Assembly (NCBI GenBank): GCA_021234155.1
Contig: JAJEKV010000054.1
Span: 6,421,042-6,485,041, forward strand
Length of the DNA stretch: 64,000 bases
Origin: Isoetes taiwanensis
Lineage: Eukaryota; Streptophyta; Lycopodiopsida; Isoetales; Isoetaceae
Direction of reading: 5' to 3'
Shown: piece by piece, positions 53,688-64,000 of the stretch
Layout of the letters: each line of letters starts with the position of its first letter
Position numbering within the stretch: the first letter of the stretch is position 1
Position numbers and translations under genes: made by a program
Notes under the pieces: model-generated
The model's input: only the letters and a program-made list of their open reading frames with translations
Told to the model about the DNA's origin: nothing
Databases searched by the model: none

Positions 53688-54656
53688 GTGTGCAACTGGT
53701 TTCAGAACAAACGGCACTACCTGAAGTCAAAGATGGCAAAGACACCTGAGAACATCAAGTCTATGAGCATTTCTGGAGCCACCAACCCCGTAGGTCGGCC
53801 ACCAACAAAATCTTCTGCAGTTCAATCAGGTGCATTATGGACTTTCATTATGTTGCCTTAGTTTCTTAAATTATTCAGGAAGTAAGAGTAAGATTTGCTG
53901 GTTTTGGTTCGGATGAAGATGAGTGGGTAAATGTAAGGACTTCAGTTCGTCAGAGGTCACTCCCATGCGAAGCAGCAGAATGCATAGCTGTGATTCCTGG
54001 AGATACAGTTCTCTGTTTTCAGGTATTTCAAGTTGCTAGACTCTTGCAAAGAATAATGCACTTTGTTGCAAATGAAAGATGACTTACAGGTTGACTAGTG
54101 GGTTCTCTGGTTCAGGAGGGTAATGAACAGGCTCTTTACTATGATGCCAAGATTCTTCAAGTTCAGAGACATAGGCATGATATCCAAGGTTGCCGTTGTA
54201 AGTTTTGGGTTCGTTATGAGCATGATTTATCTGAGGTAATCTTTTGGAGAGTGTGCATGTTTGTTATGAACTTGGTCATCTAACATGACAAGTCATCCAG
54301 GAGATTGTACCGCTGAAGAAGGTTTGTCGCAGGCCAGAAACTGAGTTTAGGCTAAAACAGTCACGGTTGAACAAACCTTTGGATGCTCAGATATCACGAT
54401 CTCCTGGCGGTGAACCTCAGAGCTTGCAACCTAATAGCAAATTAGCTACTGGGACATCATCACCTTCGTTGGGCCTAATACAGGTATGCTTTTGAATTCT
54501 CCCACTATGAATATTATTTGTTCTTATTGTGAGCAAGGCATTATGATATTGTATGTCATGCAACAGCCTTCAGTCTCGTCTATATACAGTGCACAGTCTA
54601 CAATGAATCCAATTGAAACGTATCCTTTAGAAAACATAGGGGGAATGGTAACATGA
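53688..54656 (+). pseudogene. SHH: SAWADEE-homeodomain (SHH1/SHH2-like) 3' fragment, copy D (best copy)
   Basis: Five exon blocks with GT-AG borders: 53688-53829, 53879-54022, 54116-54235, 54301-54483, 54567-54656 (stop TGA). Exon 1 encodes homeodomain helix 3 (VCNWFQNKRHYLKSK). Exon 2 is the middle of the SAWADEE domain ([10 protein letters not shown]...[26 protein letters not shown]). Exon 3 is [19 protein letters not shown], then [17 protein letters not shown] with the His/Cys residues of the zinc site. Exon 4 starts EIVPLKKVCRRPE. SHH proteins bind H3K9-methylated, H3K4-unmethylated histone tails and recruit Pol IV. About 225 codons are open, against roughly 260 for Arabidopsis SHH1. Homeodomain helices 1-2 and the first SAWADEE segment are missing. 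Exons 1 and 2 are only 49 bp apart and out of phase, so this is a fragment. Confidence 0.88.
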
Positions 54657-55387
54657 CAGCGTGAGTCCAGCTCAAGTACAGGCATATATTCATGACAAAT
54701 TTGATGACGTTCAAGACTAATGCGTTTTAGATATAATTGGTGTGGGGCTATGAACAATGGGGAGATAGTCTAATGGCGCCACAACAACGAGCAGCCTGCG
54801 CTTTTACTGGCACATCTTCATCGTCTTTGATCCTTGCTTTAGCACCCCAATTTAACTCATTTTAGAACAACAATATGGATCGGGTATCAAAGGCTAGCAT
54901 TTTACATGCTAAAATTCAGAATTAGCTGCATGAATTTCAATGCATATTAATGGTTTGCATGCGATTGGAAAATATGCAGGTTTTGGGGCTTTTCACGGAT
55001 GCAATCATGAGATTTGCGGCCTCAGAAGGATGTCGATGCTATTATTAGTAAGGTAACCTATAGAACTAGCTATATTTCATAAGCAGGTGATTTTGCAAAT
55101 TCATTGCTATTCTGCTTCTAATTTTTTTAGAGTATCATGAAAGGAACCATACAATCTGTGCATCAAATGTGCAAGTAAAAAATTCTAGTCTGGTAATTTT
55201 GAAATATCTTTGAAATATCTGGCTTTTCTTGTATTGAGACCATGATACCAGTTTACAAACCAACACACATTGCCATGTAGGCTATCTCGGCAGTGGTAGG
55301 AAATGGTCTTTTTAACCCAGGCCTAGAGCAGTAGTTTAAAGGTTGTTTATGTTGTGTTAGAAGCCCAATGTTAATCATCCTTGTCAG

Positions 55388-55590
55388 GTTATACAAACAA
55401 GGGAAGAAAGCAGGTTGAATTTGAAGTGGTTGGCTATGTGGTTGAAGAACTCAGGAATAGTGGGCATTATGACAGGTTTTGCAAGGATTTGGAAGATGCA
55501 AACATCTTCATTGGGTCTCTAATTGTTGTGAAGGAGTTGGCCACAAAGTTTACTAGATGCAGCACAGTTGACAAGAACAACCTATCTTAG
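55388..55590 (+). pseudogene. CHLH: Mg-protoporphyrin IX chelatase subunit H fragment, copy D (best copy)
   Basis: After a CAG acceptor the frame reads [28 protein letters not shown] and KELATK, diagnostic of the N-terminal region of the large chelatase subunit, which binds protoporphyrin IX in chloroplasts. Homology stops after about 55 residues; the frame then runs [14 protein letters not shown] to a stop. The remaining 1,300 or so residues of the protein are not found in the unit, so it is an exon-sized fragment. It lies on the SHH strand, 730 bp past the SHH stop. Confidence 0.85.
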
Positions 55591-57580
55591 CAGCATGAGA
55601 CTATACAATGCAGATAGTGATTAGATAGACTTAGAGGTGATTCAATCTAAGCTGCAAGTGCAAGGTCAGTACTTCCTTAGATACAAATTTGTTTGTTACT
55701 TATTTCGGAATAAATTTAATCATAGTTTATGAGTTTTGGAAATGGTTGGGGTTCAAATCCCCTTGCTCTTGAAAAGAGCAGATATAGTGACATAGTCGTA
55801 ATAAATACTACTATATATACGAAACCATACACTACTATATATAAGAAACTACTATATATAAGAAACCATACACTACTATATACAAGAAACCATACACAAT
55901 CCGGTCTATTACACTTGAAATGCTTCAAACAAAACACTACTGGTTTATAAATGATAACCATTATTGTTTATGAATGATAACCATGATTAGCTAATGCATA
56001 ACAAAACCATGCACATTTAGAACAAACAATTACATCTAGGATTGATAGCAATAATAGTAATTTGCGTCTAATACAATGGGAACCATGTGCATTTACCATG
56101 ACATTAGCTTGCTAGTTTACCACAATAACCAACCACATTATAAAACTCATGAATAGAGCACTGTATTAAACCACATCCACAACCGTCATGTTATACCACA
56201 TGGACAAACCATACCTTTAAAACACTATAATTATACCACATCTATTTACCAACATGTAATACCACTTTGAAAAACTCTACATAGAAGCCATTTGCAATTA
56301 CCGTGCAATAATACCACCCTAATAAACCTTACAGGAGAAACAACTTAGTTTAGCCACATATGGTTTTTAATGAAATTAACCCCCAAACACGCATTGGTTT
56401 TGTCGAGTGTTTTTCTAGTCATAACCATGGGAAAAACCACGTAGTCTTTTAATTTTGGGTGCCTTGTGATTTTTTAGACCTTTTTTGCGATTGAAGACTG
56501 GAGCATATTCGTGAGTCAGTTGGATCCTTATCGACACATCATTTGGAGCTTCCATACTGCATGGATCGACGGCTGTGAAATGAAGGTGTACAATTTGTAT
56601 GCCCCAAAGACAATTCGCCGTGTGGTGAGCCGAGCGTCATTACTAACCTCGTTTTTGAAATTTGCAACATGCATATGGAACTCGAAAAGTCCATTTTCTA
56701 CAATCCATGCTTTTATACATTAAGCAAATTCAAATTTCGAATTGTAGGGGGCAAGAAGCCCCGTATTGGGATGAAGTAAAGATCCGGTTAATCGCCGGGT
56801 TCACATGGACGAACGGGCTAATCGGGCTTAAAACCGGCTGAACTGGGCCGAGGCAAAAATTCATCAACCCTTTTTTGGAAAATCAGCCCTTGCAAGATCC
56901 AACTTGCATAGCTGATGCTGGCCGGAATTTTTAATCGAAGGTCGACTCCGCCGTAACTCACGGAGGGCCTAAACTTCTCCATGTGAACCACGATAGCGAA
57001 CTTGGCAGCCCTCGAAATGAAAGTCTGATACAAAGCTTCAACCTACACATTCAAATTTTGAAATGTGGAAGGCGGGAAGCTTGTATGGCCATGGCCTCTA
57101 AATGAAAATAGCGCAAGAATCGGTGACACGCACGCTTGGTATCTGACAAATCAAGAGACACCGTCATGAGTTGCCGGTATGCTATAATGCAATTGGCTTT
57201 TTAGAAGCGCCACATGTTGCATCAGCCTATCTGACAACCAACAGAATTAAATACATATGGCGTCATGAATGCGCAATCCCCCTTATTCCGGGAGAATATT
57301 CCAAGTAAATCTGTAATGATGAGAGTTTGATATCCTAAGTGGCATGGGAAAAAAGGAGGGGAAATATGACGTGGAATGGCTGATAGGAGGCCATTTTGAG
57401 ACCCCAAATCCGCCCTAATGTGCACTTAGTCGGCAAGGTGAGGGAAGCACATCTGCAAAAGAAATGGATAGTCTACAGCGAAGTCACGACAATTACTCTA
57501 AACCATTGGCATTCTAAATCTTGGATCGATTCGGACTGCAAGGACCATGGAAGCACGAACTGGAAATTTAGTTTGAGCGC

Positions 57581-57745
57581 ATGGTAGGAGATTACATTTC
57601 CACTTTTCGGGGAAAATCAAACACACTAGATGTCCAAGCACATGTCCTTGTCATCAATGAGCAAGAAGATTTGATCCCATTTATCTTCATGTTGTACCAC
57701 CACAAAACCATGACGAGTACACGAATACATCGGACTTTACCATAA
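57581..57745 (+). other. Unrecognised 54-codon open frame near the unit start
   Basis: ATG to TAA, beginning MVGDYISTFRGKS and running through HVLVINEQEDLIPF. It is also present at 6704 (A), about 17103 (B) and 25330 (C). A second coding-like segment in another frame follows (KVYIIENDAANRSYFGQV, near 57823-57877). Together they look like pieces of one protein or of adjacent exons. I do not recognise the family, and persistence across copies is expected for any sequence in the array. Confidence 0.25.
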
Positions 57746-59901
57746 ACGCTAACTCCATCAAGCTCCTAGATGTGAGACGGGTGAAACAAAGAGGAGAAAG
57801 GGTAGCATCAAGAAAAGGGCAAAAGTCTACATTATTGAAAATGACGCGGCTAACAGGTCATACTTTGGCCAAGTACCCTGCAGAAAGACTTCCAAAAGCC
57901 ATTGGAGGGATGGCCGTAAGAATGGGCGCATCATGTCTGCCATGGCAAAAGAACTCCTATGAGGTCCCAATATACTTGACCATGACATAGAGAAATTTGT
58001 GATAGACGAGGGTGAAGATGCAACACTCTCAAACGAGTTATTTGTATCCATTTCAGTGGCTTCTAAAAGTTTCCTTGCTACTCTGAAACGGTGGCCTCTT
58101 GGGATGTATCAACATATCGCGTTCGTTATGAAGAAGGTACATACGTAGGTAATAGAGTGAGAGCATGCTAGGGCGTGCCTGTTTTTGTATCTATTGGAAG
58201 CCAAAAAAGGTACTCAAACACTGGGTAGTTTGAGGGCTTGAGAAGGTCTAATTAAACATGAACATTGAATGTGCATGAATCTTTCTTGTTTCTAACATCA
58301 ATGTTTTGATTTTAAGTTGAATAGTAATGTGTTTTTGATTTGCATTTTCAATTTTTGAATTGACATGTGATGTAAAGAAGAGAAAAGTATTCAGCTGTTA
58401 AGTACTTACAGTATGTACTTTGAGAGGTGTCGAAAGTGGTATAATCTAACTTGCTCTTACCCAACACCACTCCTCTAAAGAAGTTACATGTCTATGGTGG
58501 AGGTAAGAAGGGAGGCTATAATCCTTTAAAAATTGAGTAGGAATTACCATCCTCAAAAAGGATAAAGAGACCACCACAAAGGTAGAAGATACTCTCACCT
58601 AATAACACAAAAACTAGTCTTCGTAAAGATGCACTTGACTCCCTCAACCGAGTCAAGAATCAGAGTTATGTGCGCAAAAGGAGCAAATGGACTGCTCCGT
58701 CAGCTAGGCATTAACATATTTTTTAAAAGAGTAAAAGATAGCTAGGCATCTCCAAAGAAGTTTCCCCCTAGCATTGCTCTGATACCAATGAGACACTTTC
58801 ACATCATGTGAAGCCAAAGAGCATCTGGAACAATGATGAGTGCGCAACTATGATTTGGAAGTATGTATTAACACATTCCAATTTAAGTTTTATCTTATTA
58901 ATGTGGCAATTAATGTAAAGTTGTTACATATATAGGTGTATTTCTCAAATGGATCAGAGATCATAATGCCTACATATAAAGGTAAGATCATAAATGCCTA
59001 CATATAAAGCTCCAAAAACAAGGGCTTGTGATCAAGGTTGTGAGCAAGGGTATTCACTATTCACATGTGCACCCCTATTCACACATGTGAACATGCACAC
59101 ATGTAAATACCCCTTGCTTGTATGGCATGCTTACGTGAAATGCTTAGGATCCCATTTCGGGCCAATCAGACTTGACCGAAGGATCCTGCCCGGGCGCTTT
59201 GCAAATCAACTTGATCGGAAGGATCCGTGGACTGTCCCGGGAGCCAATAAAGTGCACGGTTAATATATGTGAACTTGGGACCATAGCAGTCTAAAGGCAG
59301 GATAATCCAAAATTATAAGCTTCAATGTAGGTGAATGTATATAAACTCGAGACCATAGCAGTCTCAAGGTGGGCAATCATCCAAAACCGTAAGCAAGCTC
59401 CAATGTGGTTTATAGGTTCTTTGGTAGTGGTTTCCATAAGACACTGGTCCATCACGATGACGCCTTCTCAATTAAAGTAAACAAGGTGCTTCAGAACTTT
59501 GGGCTGCCGTATGGAAGATTTCAACTCAAAACGCAAATTGGATGATATGCTCCGGTATGAGATTTCAACTATGAGATGAACACTATTCTCTTTGATAAGT
59601 GAAATTTGATTCCAAGCTGTAAATAGTGCTATAATGAGGTATATTTATTTGGTCTTTAATCTTCTATCTCGCTTTTTATTGTAAGTAGGCATCAACAGTG
59701 ACTTACTACTCTGGTTATTTATTTGCAGGACCATTATGAATTGGACAATATCAAGTAAAATTTGATTCTAAACTCTTACAGATGGATGGCTGGATGAATA
59801 GACAGACTAGCCTATTCCAACAATACATTGGCAAAGTCAATAGCTAAAGATAATGCACTATTTTCTTTTGTTCATTATCGCAAATAGAGTCATAAAACAA
59901 C

Positions 59902-60141
59902 ATGCCATTATTTCAGTTGTCATTTGAGCTAGGGTTTATTCTTGAAGAGTCAACAGTTGTGTCTTGCATTACCTTTGTTTTTTTTGGCCATTTTGGTGAT
60001 GAGTGTGTGGCAAAAGTGCAGAGGCCAAATGGTAGAGACACGGGAGAGATAACTAATGAGGTGCTTGATCACTTGGAGAGGTTAAATGCTTCCTTTGCAT
60101 GCAATTTTACTTTGTGTAATTTCTTAGAATGGAGAGATTAA
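59902..60141 (+). other. 79-codon open frame conserved in copies A, B and E, unidentified
   Basis: The translation is identical at 11186-11425, 19435-19674 and 59902-60141 (starts MPLFQLSFELGFILEESTV; contains HFGDECVAKVQRPNGRD). No domain is recognised. The identity reflects the low divergence of the array here and is not evidence of selection. A diverged partial repeat of its 3' half follows at once ('gtgctagatcaagtggagagg'). Confidence 0.25.
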
Positions 60142-61908
60142 ATGTAGACACAACGAAAATAATCGTAAAACTGGAGGGATAAATTATGTGGTGCTAGATC
60201 AAGTGGAGAGGTTTAATGACGAAATTTCCTTTTGTGTACAACTTTAGTTCATGAGACTTTTTGAAAGTATATTATGATCCCAAACTACCAACAAGCAACC
60301 AAGCATAGTATAGGAAACAACAACCTATTTTGTTAAGTGTGCTAACTTTCATCGTTTTTTTGCATTTGCTAACCACTTGCATTACTTTCTTGCCTTTGCT
60401 ATTTTGTTTACCAAAGGTAATGGGAGAGGTTACATTGCACAGAGAGGCACAACCAAAAGTGCATTTCATAAAGGATAGGAGCTCAGTCTTATATTGAAGG
60501 GCTACTTATTTATGTCCTACAACATCGCGCACATGACCCTGAGATGTTTGGACAAGATTGTCCTTGATGTGAGTGCCCAGAGTTTGATAAAATATAAACA
60601 TCTTGATTTTGGATTTTGATGCTTGGGACAAATTATCCTTGATAGAGTGCCTAGAGTTTGACAAAACTCTATAGACATTTCAATTTTGGATTGCCCTCTA
60701 CTCTAGTAATAGAAACACCTTTTCTTTCTATGGGATATCACACGAGCTAAATTAGAACTGATGCATACTACTTAAGGGCTGATAAATAATGTAAATAAGA
60801 CAATTTATGCATATCGCAGAAGGACAGGCACAACCAAAACTACTATGACAAAATTCGTAAAAGTCATAAAGGCTACTCCTTTACATACGAGGCCCATCTA
60901 AACCAGACCCCTAGTTATGCGCCACAATGCTATGCACATGTTTACTCGCGACATATGGAAGGGCAAACAAAAATGTAATATGAATGCCAACTCCATGTAT
61001 CCCTTTTGCCATAGATTAAAGGGGACTATGCATCCATTATATGTGATTGAATTAAAATGAATTGAATTGGAAAAGGCCTAGAGGGCGAAAGTTTTTCCAT
61101 CTTGCACGACCTGTTTGCTAAATTGTTTGGAGTGCTGAAATAATTAAGTTTTCAAAATCTTTTCCCTTTTTTTCCAGATGATTTATGTTGCATTCTCCAT
61201 CGGGAACTCAGTGTGGAGAAACGAAGAAAAATGAACATATTTATAGCCTCCTGTGGCAGGGCATCTCCATTTCTGGAGGAAAAGGCTCTATAGCTCTGTA
61301 TTAGCATTTTTCAAGACTCTGCATTTTTTTATTTTATGTCAATGGTTATATTTTGTATTTTATAAGGCTCCATATTCAGATTTGAGAATGGTTATGTTTA
61401 ATATTGTATTGTATTGAATCACGGTTTTGCTAATTGACGCGAGCAAAGATTTTTGCTTTTAAAAATCTAATGGCCCTTGATGAGAAATATGAGATAAAAT
61501 ATTCCTAGGATAACGGGCTCCAAGGCAAAAATATCAAAGTCTAAAACAAATCATGTCTAAAAGATGCCGGAAAAAATTGACACTCTAGGAGGTGAAAAGA
61601 AAAAAAAAAAAGAGGAATTTTTATTTTTATTTTTGAGTAATCGAAATCGCTTTTCCTCTTTGCGTTTTCCTCTGTCTTTTAGGGCATTTCGTTTTTTTCT
61701 TCTTCATTAGGGTTTTTGGCTCTAGGTCTCGCAGCTCATGTGCGGCGGTATGCTCAGAAGTTCCCTTGCCATGGCGGCTACTCTCGGTGGGCGCCCTTTG
61801 TATTTTCATTGCATAGAATAGTTTTAAGGACTTTCTAATGCGATTCATCCGCATAGTATATGATCTTGCAGCCAAGCTTTGTGCATAATCCGATAATGGT
61901 GCATACAG

Positions 61909-62864
61909 TGTGCAACCGGTTTCGTAGAACAAACGGCACTACTCAAGTCAAAGATGGCAAAGACACCGAGAACATCAAGTCTATGAGCATTTCGAGCCAC
62001 CAACCCCGAGGGTCGGCCACCAACAAAATCTTCTGCAGTTCAATCAGGTGCATTATGGACTTTCATTATGTTGCCTTAGTTTCTTAAATTATTCAGAAGT
62101 AAGAGTAAGATTTGCTGGTTTTGGTTCGGATGAAGATGAGTGGGTAAATGTAAGGACTTCCGCCTCGCCGAGGTCACTCCCATGCTAAGCAAAGAGAATG
62201 CATAGTTTGTGATTCCCGAGAGATTCTGCTTTGTGTATTTCAAGTTGCTAGACTCTTGCAAAGAATAATGCACTTTGTTGCAAATGAAAGATGACTTACT
62301 GTGTTGACTAGTGGGTTCTCTCGTTCAGAGGGTAATGAATGTGCTCTTTACTATGATGCCAAGATTCTTCAAGTTCGAGACATAGGCATGATATCCAAGG
62401 TTGCCGTTGTAAGTTTTGGGTTCGTTATGAGCATGATTTATCCGAGGTAATCTTTTGGAGAGTGTGCATGTTTGTTATGAACTTGGTCATCTAACATGAC
62501 AAGTCATCCAGAGATTGTACCGTGAAGAAGGTTTGTCGCAGCCGTAAACCGAAGTTTAGGCTAAAAAAGTCCACGGTTGAACAAACCTTTGATGCTCGGG
62601 ATATCACGATCTCCCCGGAGGTGAACCCGTGAGCTTGCAACCTAATAGCAAATTAGCTATGGGACATCATCACCTTCGTTGGGCCTAATATGTGTATGCT
62701 TTTGAATTCTCCCACTATGAATATTATTTGTTCTTATTGTGAGCAAGGCATTATGATATTGTATGTCATGCAACAGACCTTGCCTCGCCTATATACAAAG
62801 GTACGCCTACAATGAATCCAATTGAAACGTATCCTTTAGAAAACATAGGGGAATGGTAACATGA
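61909..62864 (+). pseudogene. SHH: SAWADEE-homeodomain (SHH1/SHH2-like) 3' fragment, copy E
   Basis: Same five blocks as copy D, with small changes at its CAG/CTG sites: 'catacagtgtg' for 'catacaggtgtg', 'ttcagagggtaatgaatgtg' for 'ttcaggagggtaatgaacagg', and 'aaaccgaag' for 'aaactgag'. It ends in a shortened frame at the C-terminus (four instead of five G at 'atagggg'). The first homeodomain helices and the first SAWADEE segment are missing, as elsewhere. Confidence 0.8.
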
Positions 62865-63602
62865 CAAAAGTGAGTCCAAATTTCAAAAGCAGTGCATATA
62901 TTCATGACAAATTTGATGACGCTCAAGACTAATGCGCTTTTTAGATATAATTGGTGTGGGGCTATGAACAATGGGGAGATAGTCTAATGGCGCCACAACA
63001 ACGAAAGCCCAAGGCTTTTATCGGGGCACATCTTCATCGTCTTTGATCCTTGCTTTAGCACCCCAATTTAACTCATTTTAGAACAACAATATGGATCGGG
63101 TATCAAAGGCTAGCATTTTACATGCTAAAATTCGTAAATTAGTCGCATGAATTTCAATGCATATTAATGGTTTGCATGCGATTGGAAAATATGCGTGTTT
63201 TGGGGCTTTTCACGGATTCAATCATGAGATTTGCGGCCTCGGAAGGATGTCGATGCTATTATTAGTAAGGTAACCTATAGAACTAGCTATATTTCATAAG
63301 GTGTGATTTTGCAAATTCATTGCTATTCTCGCTTCTAATTTTTTAGAGTATCATGAAAGGAACCATACAACAGGCATCAAATGTGCAAGTAAAAAATTCT
63401 AGTCCGGTAATTTTGAAATATCTTTGAAATATCTGGCTTTTCTTGTATTGAGACCATGATACCGGTTTACAAACCAACACACATTGCCATGTAGGCTATC
63501 TCAAGCAATGGTAGGAAATGGTCTTTTAACCCGTGCCTAGAGCAAGAGTTTAAAGGTTGTTTATGTTGTGTTAGAAGCCCAATGTTAATCATCCTTGTCA
63601 AA

Positions 63603-63808
63603 GTTATACAAACAAGGGAAGAAAGCAGGTTGAATTTGAAGTGGTTGGCTATGTGGTTGAAGAACTCGTGAATAGTGGGCATTATGACAGTGTTTTGCAA
63701 GGATTTGGAAGATGCAAACATCTTCATTGGGTCTCTAATTGTTGTGAAGGAGTTGGCCACAAAGTTTACTAGATGCAAAGACAGCTTGACAAGAACAACC
63801 TATCTTAG
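63603..63808 (+). pseudogene. CHLH: Mg-protoporphyrin IX chelatase subunit H fragment, copy E
   Basis: Nucleotide match to the copy-D exon from 'gttatacaaac' to 'ctatcttag'. The acceptor reads 'gtcaaa' in place of 'gtcag', and 'gacagtgttttgc' replaces 'gacaggttttgc', which closes the frame after the EELR segment. Confidence 0.75.
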
Positions 63809-64000
63809 CAAAGATGAGACTATACAATGCAGATAGTGATTAGATAGACTTAGAGGTGATTCAATCTAAGCCGCAAGTGCAAGGTCAAGACTTCCTTAGA
63901 TACAAATTTGTTTGTTACTTATTTCGAATAAATTTAATCATAGTTTATGAGTTTTGGAAATGGTTGGGGTTCAAATCCCTTGCTCTTGAAAAGAGCAGAT

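Larger units (their letters stand above)
52526..57420 (+). repeat. 8.2 kb tandem unit, copy D (last 4.9 kb)
   Basis: Starts at the point equivalent to 60743 of copy E and runs to the unit border at 57421. It carries the least corrupted version of the SHH and CHLH fragments. Other content: an A/T-rich leader, a 'ttagggttt' 5'-UTR-like stretch, a repeat of 'accatacactactatata' type (55805-55905), and AT-rich DNA with no recognised domains from 56000 on. Confidence 0.9.
57421..64000 (+). repeat. 8.2 kb tandem unit, copy E (continues past the window)
   Basis: Begins at 'tgcacttagtcggc' and runs to the window end at 'gaaaagagcagat', equal to 15287 or so of copy A. It includes the block (59558-60742) that is absent between copies C and D. 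The first 2.1 kb are nearly identical to copies A and C, and the part from 60743 is closest to copy D. Confidence 0.9.

Noticed and set aside
55740-55770. tRNA-like T-arm 'ggggttcaaatcccc' present in each unit
   Set aside because: The B-box-like motif stands alone. No D-arm, anticodon arm or acceptor stem pairs upstream, so neither a tRNA gene nor a SINE can be supported.
1-64000. CRISPR arrays, rRNA, prokaryotic operons
   Set aside because: No regularly spaced short repeats with unique spacers, no rRNA signature, and gene structure with introns shows a eukaryotic nuclear source.

Overview
The window is nuclear DNA of a land plant. The evidence is a six-exon gene for mitochondrial L-galactono-1,4-lactone dehydrogenase, exon fragments of two other plant genes (a SAWADEE-homeodomain protein and magnesium-chelatase subunit H), a papain-type protease fragment, and many LTR and non-LTR retrotransposon remnants in AT-rich, gene-poor sequence. 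I cannot name the species. There is no sign of bacterial genes, rRNA, tRNA genes or CRISPR.

Layout. 1-2640: an apparent LTR pair of a short or non-autonomous LTR element. 2641-6543: unrecognised AT-rich DNA with a small tandem duplication. 6544-27232: a head-to-tail array of a unit of about 8.2 kb (copies A, B and part of C). Copy A carries a 2.2 kb replacement segment holding a cysteine-protease pseudogene. 27233-52525: a 25.3 kb block unrelated to the array. It holds the lactone dehydrogenase gene (minus strand), two LINE remnants in opposite orientation, a long unrecognised stretch, and a decayed Ty3/gypsy element. 52526-64000: the array resumes (part of copy D, then copy E to the window end).

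Each unit that is complete enough carries, on the plus strand, the 3' part of a SAWADEE-homeodomain (SHH) gene with its small introns. About 730 bp downstream lies a fragment matching the N-terminal region of magnesium chelatase H. SHH proteins read H3K9 methylation and recruit RNA polymerase IV for RNA-directed DNA methylation. All copies lack most of the homeodomain and the first part of the SAWADEE domain, so I read them as amplified gene fragments, not as a working gene family.

Data quality shapes the reading. Copies of the array differ mainly at a subset of CAG/CTG (CHG) and CG sites, where the same site takes several corrupted forms. The lactone dehydrogenase exons carry seven single-base deletions, six of them in base runs, and undoing them makes every intron phase agree. 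Both patterns point to residual long-read errors, the first perhaps linked to cytosine methylation. Frameshifts elsewhere should therefore not be taken at face value as decay.
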